Origin: Polyangium jinanense
GTDB taxonomy: Bacteria; Myxococcota; Polyangia; Polyangiales; Polyangiaceae
Direction of reading: 5' to 3'
DNA length: 64,000 nt
NCBI RefSeq assembly: GCF_028435365.1
Contig: NZ_JAGTJJ010000034.1
Location: 1 to 64,000, forward strand
This document shows, one piece after another, positions 24,149-32,938 of this stretch. Made by a program: the position numbers and the translations under genes. Each line of letters opens with the position of its first letter. Within the stretch, counting starts at the first letter, position 1. Under the pieces are notes generated by a model. That model saw only the letters and a program-made list of their open reading frames with translations. It was not told where the DNA came from and did no database searches.

Positions 24149-26587
24149 TCACGTGAACGTATGCACGCCCGAGGGGTGGATGAGGACGCCGATGGCCACG
24201 AGCTTCACCCCGTCCTCGTCGAGCTTCGCGCCCGCGGCCGTGGACTTGAGGCCCGTCGTGCGGAGGTTCAGACCCGTGAACGACATGGCCGTGCCCTTCG
24301 CGGAGGCCGTGAGCGCGCCGTAGCTCGTGGACTTGCCCGTCGCCGCTGCTTTGAACACGAACATGTTCAGCTTCACCCCGACAAGGTGCAGCTTGATCAG
24401 CATGTTGATGTCGAGGCTCGACGCTTGATGCGTGATCGGGCCCGCCGCGACGTGGATGGTCGCCGCGCCGACGTCCACGGTCTCCGAGCCTCCGATCTCC
24501 GTGTCGTAGTTCCCGCCGATGAGCTCGCCGAGCACGGCCCCCGCGTGGATGGTCCGCGCGCCGGCGATGTCCGTCGTCTGGTTGCCGCCGTAGTCCTGAA
24601 GAACGATCGCCCCGACGGTCTGATCCCGCGTCGCGCCGTAGGTCTCGGTCCAGTCCGCCGCGATGCTCGTCGTCCGCGCCGCGCCGTACGTCTCGCCCAC
24701 ATCGCCGGAGACGCTCTCTTTCAGGGCGCCGCCGACGATGTTCGCGTGGCTCGCGCCCGTCTGCCGCGCCTCGTTGCCGCCGATGATCACGAGCCGGCTG
24801 CCGCCGATCATGCGGATCTGGTTCGCCCCGATGGTCTCGGTCTGGTTTCCGCCGACGGAGAGCGTGTCGTTCGCGCCGATCTGGATGGTCTGGTTGCCCC
24901 CGATCTCCTCGGTGTTGCTTGCCCCCACGGTCATGAGCGCGTCGGCGCCGACGTTCTCCACGCGCTCGTTGCCGACGCTCGTGACCATGTCCTTGCCGGC
25001 GTTCATGTAGATGCGCTCGCTGCCGGCCGTGTCCTCGAACGAGATCTCGTTGCGCACGCCGCCGCCGGGCGTCGAGAGCGACCACATCGTGCTGTGCGTC
25101 GGATTCGTCTGCGCGGGACGGTTTTTCCCGTTGTAAACGCGGCCCGTGACGAAGGGGCGATCGGGATCGCCGTCCTCGAACTCGACGATGACCTCGCTCC
25201 CGACGCGCGGGTGCCAGAGGCCGCCCTGGCCGCCGCGCGCGAACGGCTCGCTCACGCGGACCCACTTGCTGGAGGCCTCCTTGGCGAGCCGTTTTTCCTC
25301 CGTGTCCCAATGAAATCGGAGGCGCACGCACCCGATCGAGCGCGGGCCCCCGAGGTTCACCTCGGCCCCGCGCGCGCTCGGCTCCGCCGTCACGAACGCG
25401 GTCTGGGATCCGAGGATCCGAGGCTTGCGTGTCCTTCGCGCGGGGCGGAAGCGGCTCTCGGAGACGTCGCTCCCGCGCCCGCGGCAGGCGCACTCGATCT
25501 CGACGCGGAACGGCTCCGCCGGGGCGCCGCCCGCATCGACCGAGAGCACGCCTTGCTGATGGCCGACGGCCCAGAGGCGCGTGACGAGGTACTCGCCCTC
25601 GTACCGGGCCTTGGGGTGCTCCAGCGTGAAGATCGATCCGGCCGAGAGCACGCGCGTGACCCCCTCGCCGACGGCGAAGGATGCCTCGGTGTGGAGCTCG
25701 TCGAGCCTCGCCTCCGCGAGGGGCCCTCCGAGCTCGGCGCTCTCGAACGAGCCGCCGTGGAAGGCGTACACGGACAAGTCCTGCGATGCGCCCGAGAGCG
25801 CGTCCACGTCGAGCGCAGGCTTCTCCCAGCTATACGCGCCGAGGTGGACCTTGGTCTCGCGCAGCCGTGCGCCGAGGCGGAACGTGCCGATCGCGCGGCC
25901 GGGTTTGCCCGGACCGAACACGTCGTCGCCCGGGACGCGCGATCGGCCGAAGTCCTTGTCCGAGAGCACGAGCAGGCTCGCGTCGTCGGTGTGCTCGAAG
26001 TGGTAGCTGATCCCCTCTTCTTCGAGCAGCCGCGCCACGAAATCGAGGTCGCTCTCGTTGTACTGGACCACGTACGGCCGCGCCTTCGGATCGTCGAGCC
26101 GGCTGCCCTTGATGCGAAACGTGAAGCGCTCGGCCGCGGCCGTGAACGCGGGCGGGCCGACCGGAGGATCGAGCGAAGCGCCCGAGGCGAGCGTCATTCC
26201 CGCGTCGGTGCGGAGCACGCTCTCGAGGATCTGCCGCAAGGTCTTGTCGAGGAAGATGCGGCTCCGCGTGCGGTACCGCGCGCGCGCGAGCGGCGGCTCG
26301 AGGACCACGCGGTAGACCGAGCCCTCGGGGACGGTGGTGAGGTCCTCGGCCTCGGTGACGACGCCGTGCACGACCTTCCACGCGGGCGCCGAGGCCGTCG
26401 CGATCCAGAGGCTCGCGCGCTTGCCGATCATGGCTTCGGGATCGAGATCGGCCTCCTTCGCGAGGAGATGGAGCTCGTAGCGGAAGAGGCGGCTCATCCC
26501 CTCCTCGCCCTCGAAGCGCGCGACACGCAAGGGCTCCGGGGCCTCGGCCTCGTCCTCCCACGCAAACACGAAATCGTCGGTGTTCAT
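24149..26587 (-). CDS. vgrG: T6SS spike protein VgrG, third in operon
   Basis: Protein of 812 aa. The gp27-like base (about residues 1-380) shows FRYELHLLAKEADLDPEAMIGKR, RIFLDKTLRQILESVL, YNESDLDFVARLLEEEGISYHFEH and related VgrG marks. The gp5 OB-fold (about 395-480) has IGCVRLRFHWDTEEKR and SEVIVEFEDGDPDRPFVTGRVYNG. A needle of GxNxT/IGxN repeats follows (about 510-700), ending in a poorly repetitive tail of about 100 aa. The trimer forms the spike pushed by the T6SS. No toxin domain is recognised in the tail. It is the copy nearest the DUF2169-pentapeptide gene. Confidence 0.95.
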   Translation of the reverse strand: MNTDDFVFAWEDEAEAPEPLRVARFEGEEGMSRLFRYELHLLAKEADLDPEAMIGKRASLWIATASAPAWKVVHGVVTEAEDLTTVPEGSVYRVVLEPPLARARYRTRSRIFLDKTLRQILESVLRTDAGMTLASGASLDPPVGPPAFTAAAERFTFRIKGSRLDDPKARPYVVQYNESDLDFVARLLEEEGISYHFEHTDDASLLVLSDKDFGRSRVPGDDVFGPGKPGRAIGTFRLGARLRETKVHLGAYSWEKPALDVDALSGASQDLSVYAFHGGSFESAELGGPLAEARLDELHTEASFAVGEGVTRVLSAGSIFTLEHPKARYEGEYLVTRLWAVGHQQGVLSVDAGGAPAEPFRVEIECACRGRGSDVSESRFRPARRTRKPRILGSQTAFVTAEPSARGAEVNLGGPRSIGCVRLRFHWDTEEKRLAKEASSKWVRVSEPFARGGQGGLWHPRVGSEVIVEFEDGDPDRPFVTGRVYNGKNRPAQTNPTHSTMWSLSTPGGGVRNEISFEDTAGSERIYMNAGKDMVTSVGNERVENVGADALMTVGASNTEEIGGNQTIQIGANDTLSVGGNQTETIGANQIRMIGGSRLVIIGGNEARQTGASHANIVGGALKESVSGDVGETYGAARTTSIAADWTETYGATRDQTVGAIVLQDYGGNQTTDIAGARTIHAGAVLGELIGGNYDTEIGGSETVDVGAATIHVAAGPITHQASSLDINMLIKLHLVGVKLNMFVFKAAATGKSTSYGALTASAKGTAMSFTGLNLRTTGLKSTAAGAKLDEDGVKLVAIGVLIHPSGVHTFT

Positions 26588-26615
26588 CGGTTTCCTCGTG
26601 CCAACGCGAGCGCCC

Positions 26616-29066
26616 TCAAAGCTTGATGATGAGCCCGACCCTCGTCTTGACCCCGTTGTTCTGCATGTGTCCCCCGTCGACGCGCGTGAGCAGGCCGAAG
26701 AAGTCCACGTCCGCGCCGACGAACTCCAGGTTGAGCCCGGCGGCCGCGGCGCTCACGCCCATCGTCGACGACGAGTACCCCGTGGCGCCGAGCGCGATCC
26801 CGCCGATGGTCACGTCGAGGCCCGTGATCGTGTACTTGGCGACGTCGACGTCGCTCCGGTTCGCGTCGAGCGCCTTGTACCGAGGCGCGAGGTAAATCGC
26901 GCCGCCACCCGTGGTGAGCGTGTGATCGGCGGCGACCTTCGTCGTCACCGAGCCCGCCACGATGCGGATCGAGGCGGCGGAGACCGTCGTGTCGAGGCTC
27001 GCACACGAGAGATCACGGTTGCCCCCGACCATCTTGAGGTGCGCCGCGCCAAACGACTGCGTGTGCGCGCCCGTGATCGTCGTGGTCCGGTTGCCGCCCA
27101 CGGTCTCGGTCTCCGACGCGGCGACGCTCGTCGTCAGCGTGCCGCCGATCTCTTCGATCACGCCGCCGCCGACGAGCTCGCTGTGCGCGGCGGCAATCGA
27201 GATCGACTGATCCGCACCAACAAAATGCCCCTCGTTGCCGCCGATCACCGTCGTCGCGTTCGCGCCGATCGTCGTCGACACGTTCCCCCCGATGAGCGCC
27301 GTATCGTTGCCGGCCACCGTGACCGTCTCGTCGCCGCCGATCGTCACGGAGCAGTTCGCGCCGATGGTCTCCGTGTCGTTCGCACCGACCTTCATCGCGC
27401 TGTTCGCGCCCACGGTTTCGGTGCGCTCGTTCCCGACGTCGGTCTCCATGTCCTTGCCGGCGTTCGTGTAGATGCGCTCGGCGCCCGAGGTGTCGTCGAA
27501 CGTGATCTCGTTGTGCACGGCGCCGCCGGGGCTCGCGTTCGACTTCAGCGTGCTGATCGTGGGGGCGCCCCCGTGGTAGGGCCGGTTCTTGCCGTTGTAG
27601 ACGCGGCCGACGACGAGGGGGCGATCGGGATCTCCCTCCTCGAAGTCGACGATGACCTCCGTGCCCACGCGCGGGTGCCACACGCCGCCCATGCCGCTGC
27701 CCGCGAAGGGCTCGCTCACCCGCACCCAGGCACTCGACGGCTCCTTCGCGAGCCGCGCCTCGTCCGTGTCCCAGTGGAACCGGAGGCGCACGCAGCCGAT
27801 CTGCGCGCCCACCGGCCCGCCGACGTGGATCTCCGCGCCCGACGAGGAAGGATCCGCCGTCACGATGGCCGTTTGTGTACCAACGATCCGCGGCCTCGGC
27901 GTGACACGCGGCGGGCGGAACCCGCTTTCCTCGATCGAGGTCCCCTGCCCTCGCCGCGCGCATTCGAATCGCGCAAGGAAAGGCTCGCTCGCGCCGCCGT
28001 CCGCGCCGCTCGGGAGCACGCCCGCTTGCTCGGCCACGACCTCGAGCGAGGTCACGAGGTACTCGCCTTCGAGGCGCGTTTTCTTGTGTTCGAGCTTGAA
28101 GAGCGTCCCGGCGCCGAGGACCCGCAGGTGCCCCTCGCCCCGCGCGAACCGTGCCTCGGTCCTGTGCCGTTCGAGCCGCGCCTTCGCGAGTGGCCTTCCC
28201 TGGCTCGCTTCGTCGGGATAACCGCCCGGATACACCACCTCGAAGAGATCCGCGTCCTTGCCGCCGGCCCGCGCGGCCATCTCGAGACCCGGCTGCTTCC
28301 AGTTGTACTCGCCGAGCGAAACCGCCTCGGGCCGCATCCTGCCGCCCGTGTAAAACCCGCGGATCTCGCGCCCGTCGATGCCGATGCCGACGAGGTCCGG
28401 CAAGAGGCGCGGGCGGCCCGCGTCGCCGTCCGAAAACACGAGCAGGCTCGTCTCCGCGCCATTCTCGACGTGGTAGGTGATCCCTTCCTCTTCGAGCAGG
28501 CGCGAGACGAACGCGAAATCGCTCTCGTTGTACTGCACGACGAACGGTCGAACGCGACGGCTGTCGAGCCGCGAGGTGTCCTCGACGCGCCACGCGAACG
28601 CCTCCTTCGCGGGCGAAAACCCGGCGTCGCCGAGATCGGGCGCCAGCGCCTCGGCGCCCGCCTCGTGGACGAGCGGATCGCCGAGGAGCACGGCCGAGAC
28701 GATCTCGCGGAGCGTCTTGTCGAGGAAGATCCTGCACCGCCGTCGATGCATCGCGCGCGCGAACGGCGGCGCGAGCACGACACGTAGCGTGCGTCCCTCC
28801 GGCAGTCGGGAAATCTCCTCGGCCTCCACGACGATGCCGTGCACGGCCTTGAATGCAGGCGCCGAGAGCGTCGCGATCCGCAGTGTCGCTCGTTTGCCCA
28901 CGAGCGCCGGAACCGCGGTGGTCCCGACCGGATCGAGCAGGAGGATCTCGTAGCGGTAGAGCGACGAGATCGCCTCGATCCCGCGAAACCGCGCGATCCG
29001 CAGGGAGGCCCAAGGGGAGGCCCCAGCGGCCTCTTCACAAGCGAACGTGTAGTCGAAGTTCGGCAT
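26616..29066 (-). CDS. vgrG: T6SS spike protein VgrG, second in operon
   Basis: Protein of 816 aa starting at ATG 29066 (MPNFDYTFACEEA), which aligns with the start of the neighbouring copy; the longer frame to 29168 is inside that gene. Domains run as in the flanking VgrGs: gp27-like base, OB-fold with GTEVIVDFEEGDPDRPLVVGRVYNG, then a needle rich in GANxTxTIGGN units (about 535-700), and an acyl-rich tail (KALDANRSDVDVAKYTITGLDV). The tail differs from those of the other two copies, so each may present different cargo. It is 14 bases downstream of the first VgrG. Confidence 0.95.
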   Translation of the reverse strand: MPNFDYTFACEEAAGASPWASLRIARFRGIEAISSLYRYEILLLDPVGTTAVPALVGKRATLRIATLSAPAFKAVHGIVVEAEEISRLPEGRTLRVVLAPPFARAMHRRRCRIFLDKTLREIVSAVLLGDPLVHEAGAEALAPDLGDAGFSPAKEAFAWRVEDTSRLDSRRVRPFVVQYNESDFAFVSRLLEEEGITYHVENGAETSLLVFSDGDAGRPRLLPDLVGIGIDGREIRGFYTGGRMRPEAVSLGEYNWKQPGLEMAARAGGKDADLFEVVYPGGYPDEASQGRPLAKARLERHRTEARFARGEGHLRVLGAGTLFKLEHKKTRLEGEYLVTSLEVVAEQAGVLPSGADGGASEPFLARFECARRGQGTSIEESGFRPPRVTPRPRIVGTQTAIVTADPSSSGAEIHVGGPVGAQIGCVRLRFHWDTDEARLAKEPSSAWVRVSEPFAGSGMGGVWHPRVGTEVIVDFEEGDPDRPLVVGRVYNGKNRPYHGGAPTISTLKSNASPGGAVHNEITFDDTSGAERIYTNAGKDMETDVGNERTETVGANSAMKVGANDTETIGANCSVTIGGDETVTVAGNDTALIGGNVSTTIGANATTVIGGNEGHFVGADQSISIAAAHSELVGGGVIEEIGGTLTTSVAASETETVGGNRTTTITGAHTQSFGAAHLKMVGGNRDLSCASLDTTVSAASIRIVAGSVTTKVAADHTLTTGGGAIYLAPRYKALDANRSDVDVAKYTITGLDVTIGGIALGATGYSSSTMGVSAAAAGLNLEFVGADVDFFGLLTRVDGGHMQNNGVKTRVGLIIKL

Positions 29067-29080
29067 ACGTCCTCTTGGTC

Positions 29081-31534
29081 TCAAGCCTCGACGTTTGGCC
29101 CGCCGCCCTGGTTGTCCACGCCCGACGCGACGAGCCCCACGGCCGCGATCTTGAGGATCCCGCCGCACATCCTCTTCTCGTAACCGTACGCGCTCGGGCT
29201 CGCGCCGCTCTTCGACTTGGCGATCCCCGTGATGTCACGGGTCATGCCGATCGCCTCCAGCGTGATCACGTTGATCGACATGGAGGAGCCCTGCGCGTCG
29301 AGCTTCGCGCTCTTGATGTCGTCCTCGAATCCCGAGAACGTGAGGTGCAGCGGGCCCGACCGCGTGATCGAGCCGCCGACCTCGAGCGTCTGCGGTCCCC
29401 CGCTCGCCTCGATCTCGACCGCGCCCACCTTCGTCGTGACGCTGCCCGTCACCACGGTGCTGTAGTTGCCACCGATCATCATCAGCCGCGCGGCGCTCAC
29501 GTCGAGCGCGTGCGAAGCCGCGCTCTCGGTCACGTTCCCGCTCACCGAAACCTTCATCATCGCGCCAAAGCTCTCGGTCACCGCGCCGCCCACGGTCGTC
29601 TCGCGCGAAGCCCCATATGACTCGTTCACATCCGCGCCGACGCTCTCCGTGACGCTCCCGCCGACGCCGATCGTCTGGGAGCCGCCGACCATGTTCAGTT
29701 CGTTCGCGCCGACCGAATGCGCGAGGTTGCCGCCGATGATGGTCACCGCGTTGCCGCCGATGGTGATCGTCTGGTTCCCGCCGATCGTGAGCGTGTCGTT
29801 CGCGCCGACGCTCTCCGTGCGATTTGCGGCGATGGTCTCGGTGTTGTCGCCGCCGACGGTCATCTTCGCGTTCGACACCACGCTCTCGCGCCGGAAATTC
29901 GCGACGTCGGTCGTCTGGTCTTTGCCGGCGAAGGAGTGCAGCACCTCGCCGCCCGCCGCGTCGCCGAACATGATCTCGTTGTACGTGCCGCCGCCGGGCG
30001 TCGAGAGCGACTTCATCGAGCTCTCGTGCCCCGCGCCGCGCGCGGGCAGGTTCGCGCCGTTGTAGACGCGGCCGACGACGACGGGTCTGTCCGGGTCGCC
30101 CTCGTCGAAATCGACGATCACCTCGTCGCCGACGCGCGGATGGAACACGGCCCCCTCGCCGGCGCCGGCGAAAATCTGGCTGACGCGCACCCACAGGCTC
30201 GAGGGCTCCTTCGCGAGGCGCGCCTTCTCCGTGTCCCAGGCAAACCTGAGCCGCACGCAACCCACGCTGAGCCCGTCCGGCCCGCCGACGTTCACCTCGG
30301 CCCCGGTGCCGGGATCGGCCGTCACCACGGCGGTCTGCACGCCACGGATGCGCGGCTTTGACGTGCGAAGCGCAGGGCGGAACCGCGACGGCTCGACGGC
30401 GCTCCCCGCGCCGCGCCGCGCGAGCTCGAAGCGCGCCTCCCACGGCACCACGTCCTCGGCCGCCGGCTGTGACAGGACGCCCGCTTGCGCCCCGCGCACG
30501 TCGAGACGCGTCACGACGTACTCGCCCTCGTGGTCCGGCTCCTGGGCCTCGAGCTCGAAGATCGATCCGGCCGAGAGCACCCGAACCGAGCCCGCGCCGG
30601 CCGCGTACCTCGCCTCCACGTGATACCGATCGAGCCGCGCGGACGCGAGCGGCTCGCCTTTGCCAGGCGCATCCGCGTACGCGCCGGGATAATGGTACTC
30701 GGCGAGATCGCCGCTGCCGGCCTTGGCCATGATGTCGAGCGTCGGCTTCCTCCAGTCGTGATCGTCGAGCACGACACGCGTCGGGCGCAGGCGCGCGCCG
30801 AGCGCCACGTGACTCACGCTCCGGCCGGGGATCGCCGCGCCGAGCTGCGCGGGCGCGAGGCGCGGCCGGCCGGCGTCGTGATCGGTCAGGACGAGCAAGC
30901 ACGTCTCCCGGCCGTTCTCGAAGTGGTAGCTGATGCCCTCTTCCTCGAGCAGGCGCGAGACGAACGCGAAATCGCTCTCCTCGTACTGCACGACGAACGC
31001 TCGCGCGCGTGGATCGTCGAGCCGCGAGGTGTCCGTCACGCGGAACGTGAAGAGCTCGCGGGCGGGGGAAAAGGTTTCCGTATCGTCGTCGTCTTCGACT
31101 TCGGCGGCGCTCCGGTGCTCCATGAGCGGATCGCCGGCGAGGACGGTCTCGAGGATCCGACGGAGCGGTTTGTCGAGGAAGATGCGGCACCGCGTGCGGT
31201 GCTGCGCCCGCGCCCAGGGCGGGTCGAGGATCACGCGGAGGAGCGTGCCCTCGGGGACATCGGCGAGCTCCGAGGCCTCGCGGACGATGCCGTGAACGAC
31301 TTTGAAAGGCGGGTTCGACAGCGTAACGATACGCAACGTCGCGCGTTTGCCCACGAGGTCGCGCGGATCGACGTCGGACGCGCCGGCCTTCGCGAGCAGG
31401 GTGATTTCGTAGCGGTACGGCTCGGAGAGCGCTTCCCGACCGCGGAAACGCACGACCCGGAGCGCCCCCCACGCCCCGAAAGGCCCCTCGCCGGGTATGG
31501 CTTCGCACGCGAAGGCGAAATCGTCATTGGGCAC
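29081..31534 (-). CDS. vgrG: T6SS spike protein VgrG, first in operon
   Basis: Protein of 817 aa and the first gene of the cargo operon. The gp27-like base contains YRYEITLLAKAG, RCRIFLDKPLRRILETVL and YEESDFAFVSRLLEEEGISYHFEN. The OB-fold has VGDEVIVDFDEGDPDRPVVVGRVYNG. The gp5-type needle (about residues 525-690) is built of GANDTLTIGGNQTITIGGN-like units, and the tail ends VDNQGGGPNVEA. Each copy has an acidic insertion or short loop near the base domain; here it is DDDDTE at about residue 150. The operon promoter should lie in 31535-31650, but no clear -35/-10 pair could be fixed. Confidence 0.95.
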   Translation of the reverse strand: MPNDDFAFACEAIPGEGPFGAWGALRVVRFRGREALSEPYRYEITLLAKAGASDVDPRDLVGKRATLRIVTLSNPPFKVVHGIVREASELADVPEGTLLRVILDPPWARAQHRTRCRIFLDKPLRRILETVLAGDPLMEHRSAAEVEDDDDTETFSPARELFTFRVTDTSRLDDPRARAFVVQYEESDFAFVSRLLEEEGISYHFENGRETCLLVLTDHDAGRPRLAPAQLGAAIPGRSVSHVALGARLRPTRVVLDDHDWRKPTLDIMAKAGSGDLAEYHYPGAYADAPGKGEPLASARLDRYHVEARYAAGAGSVRVLSAGSIFELEAQEPDHEGEYVVTRLDVRGAQAGVLSQPAAEDVVPWEARFELARRGAGSAVEPSRFRPALRTSKPRIRGVQTAVVTADPGTGAEVNVGGPDGLSVGCVRLRFAWDTEKARLAKEPSSLWVRVSQIFAGAGEGAVFHPRVGDEVIVDFDEGDPDRPVVVGRVYNGANLPARGAGHESSMKSLSTPGGGTYNEIMFGDAAGGEVLHSFAGKDQTTDVANFRRESVVSNAKMTVGGDNTETIAANRTESVGANDTLTIGGNQTITIGGNAVTIIGGNLAHSVGANELNMVGGSQTIGVGGSVTESVGADVNESYGASRETTVGGAVTESFGAMMKVSVSGNVTESAASHALDVSAARLMMIGGNYSTVVTGSVTTKVGAVEIEASGGPQTLEVGGSITRSGPLHLTFSGFEDDIKSAKLDAQGSSMSINVITLEAIGMTRDITGIAKSKSGASPSAYGYEKRMCGGILKIAAVGLVASGVDNQGGGPNVEA

Positions 31535-31846
31535 GCGCGGGTTCCCTTTCCTCGATGGGGATGTTCACCTGGCGCGAGCGGGGTTTCAAGGGGGCTGGTG
31601 GCGGTGACGCGAACGTAAACGTTGACGCGCGCGGTAATCGTATGCAAGATTGCTCGTTTTGGCGGGCGTCGCCGCAATCAATTCATTACGAAACGCGACG
31701 GAGGACACTCCCGATCCGCACCCCTCGCGAAATCGGAGGCCCAAAGCCTTGCCTTGCCGGCCGGTCGGCAGGTCATCGAGGTTTCGCATACGTTTCTCCA
31801 CACTTCCGTTCCAGACGATGTAGGATGCGCGCTGGAGAACGAGCTG
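31535..31846. other. Divergent intergenic region with small dyads
   Basis: This 312-base gap separates the VgrG operon from the STAS regulator gene and must carry promoters for both. Two dyads stand out: AACGT-AA-ACGTT at 31612-31623, and a 16-base near-palindrome TGCCGGCCGGTCGGCA at 31755-31770. The region is locally less GC-rich around 31640-31700. An open frame reads through it into the STAS gene, but its translation has no protein character. Confidence 0.5.
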
Positions 31847-32923
31847 ATGATCGAGCGCGCGACCCTGGGTGGTGTGGAATTCGAATACGATACCGAGCGG
31901 AAGACGTTACGCATGGGGGGCAACCCCGGCATTTTCATCTGGGTCGAGAGTACCCTGGCCGGGCTGCTCTCAGGGCTGCAGCGTATGGTGGGCACCGAGC
32001 GGATCCGGCTCTCGCTCCACGGCGGCGGGCGCGACGGCGTCGATGAGGATTGGGCGTACATCTGCCAGTCTCCCACCTTCGAACAGGGCTTCGCCCAGCT
32101 CACCCAGGTGGCCGCGTCCGCTGGCTGGGGCGTCTGGGAGCTCGTCTCGCTCGATTCAAAGGCCAAGGAGGCCCGCGTCCGTGCCCGAAACCACTGGGAG
32201 GCCGACTGCCAGAAGGCGCTCGGGGTGAGCTGGGGCTCGAGTTACCTCGGCGGCAAGTTCGCGGGGATCTTCCAGCGGTTCTTCGGGGTCTCGCAATGCT
32301 GGGCCGAGCAGGTCGCATTCGCGACGAAGGGGGAGGACTACGACGAATTCGTCATCCGGCCCTCGGAAACGAGCCTGGAGGACCGTGTCGAGCGCCTGCT
32401 CGGCACCGACGAGGCGACCAAGGCCGACCTGGCGGTGGCCCTCGAACGGGTGCGCAAGGAGGTCGAGGAGCGCGCCGAGACCGAAAAAGAGCTGCGGGAA
32501 AAACTCGACCTCATCGCGCGTCAGGAGGAGGCCATTCGCGCCCTGTCCACCCCGATCATCGAGGTCTGGGACGGCGTGATCACCCTGCCGCTGATGGGCG
32601 TCGTCGATAGCCAGCGCGCCGCCGAGACCATGGAGCGGTTGCTCGAGGCAATCGTGCAGAAGAACGCGCGCAACGCAATCATCGATTTGACCGGTGTGGA
32701 CGTGATCGACACGTCCACCGCCGACCACATCCTGCGGCTCGTCCGCGCCGCCGAGCTGCTCGGCGCGCGCTGCGTGATCACCGGCATCCGCCCCGCCGTC
32801 GCCCAGACGATGGTGTCGATTGGCATCGATCTGTCGAAGCTCGTGACGCTCGCCAGCCTGCGCGACGGCCTCTTGCTCTGCATGGGCGGAGCGCGCACGG
32901 CCCGTCGAGCGAGTGCTCGGTAG
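31847..32923 (+). CDS. RsbR-like STAS-domain regulator with N-terminal sensor
   Basis: Protein of 358 aa from ATG 31847, with GGAG 9 bases upstream. The N-terminal about 200 residues form a globular domain (LSGLQRMVGTERIRLSLHGGG, ARNHWEADCQKALGVSWGSSYLGGKFAGIFQRFFG) that recalls V4R-like ligand-binding folds; this resemblance is tentative. A coiled coil (about 215-255) follows, then a C-terminal STAS domain (about 258-350) with PIIEVWDGVITLPLMGVVDS and AIIDLTGVDVIDTSTADHILRL, typical of RsbR stressosome proteins. Such proteins pass a signal by phosphorylation of Ser/Thr in the STAS domain. It converges on a histidine kinase gene 15 bases away. Confidence 0.82.
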   Translation: MIERATLGGVEFEYDTERKTLRMGGNPGIFIWVESTLAGLLSGLQRMVGTERIRLSLHGGGRDGVDEDWAYICQSPTFEQGFAQLTQVAASAGWGVWELVSLDSKAKEARVRARNHWEADCQKALGVSWGSSYLGGKFAGIFQRFFGVSQCWAEQVAFATKGEDYDEFVIRPSETSLEDRVERLLGTDEATKADLAVALERVRKEVEERAETEKELREKLDLIARQEEAIRALSTPIIEVWDGVITLPLMGVVDSQRAAETMERLLEAIVQKNARNAIIDLTGVDVIDTSTADHILRLVRAAELLGARCVITGIRPAVAQTMVSIGIDLSKLVTLASLRDGLLLCMGGARTARRASAR

Positions 32924-32938
32924 AACATCCACGTATCT

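Noticed and set aside
22450..28787. Three long plus-strand frames opposite the DUF2169-pentapeptide and VgrG genes
   Set aside because: Composition typical of antisense frames of repeat proteins; the minus-strand genes are unmistakable families.
29480..29900. Regular spaced DNA repeats that resemble a CRISPR or satellite array
   Set aside because: They encode the GxN-type needle repeats of VgrG, are in frame and not identical; the same is seen at 24700-25000 and 27050-27450.
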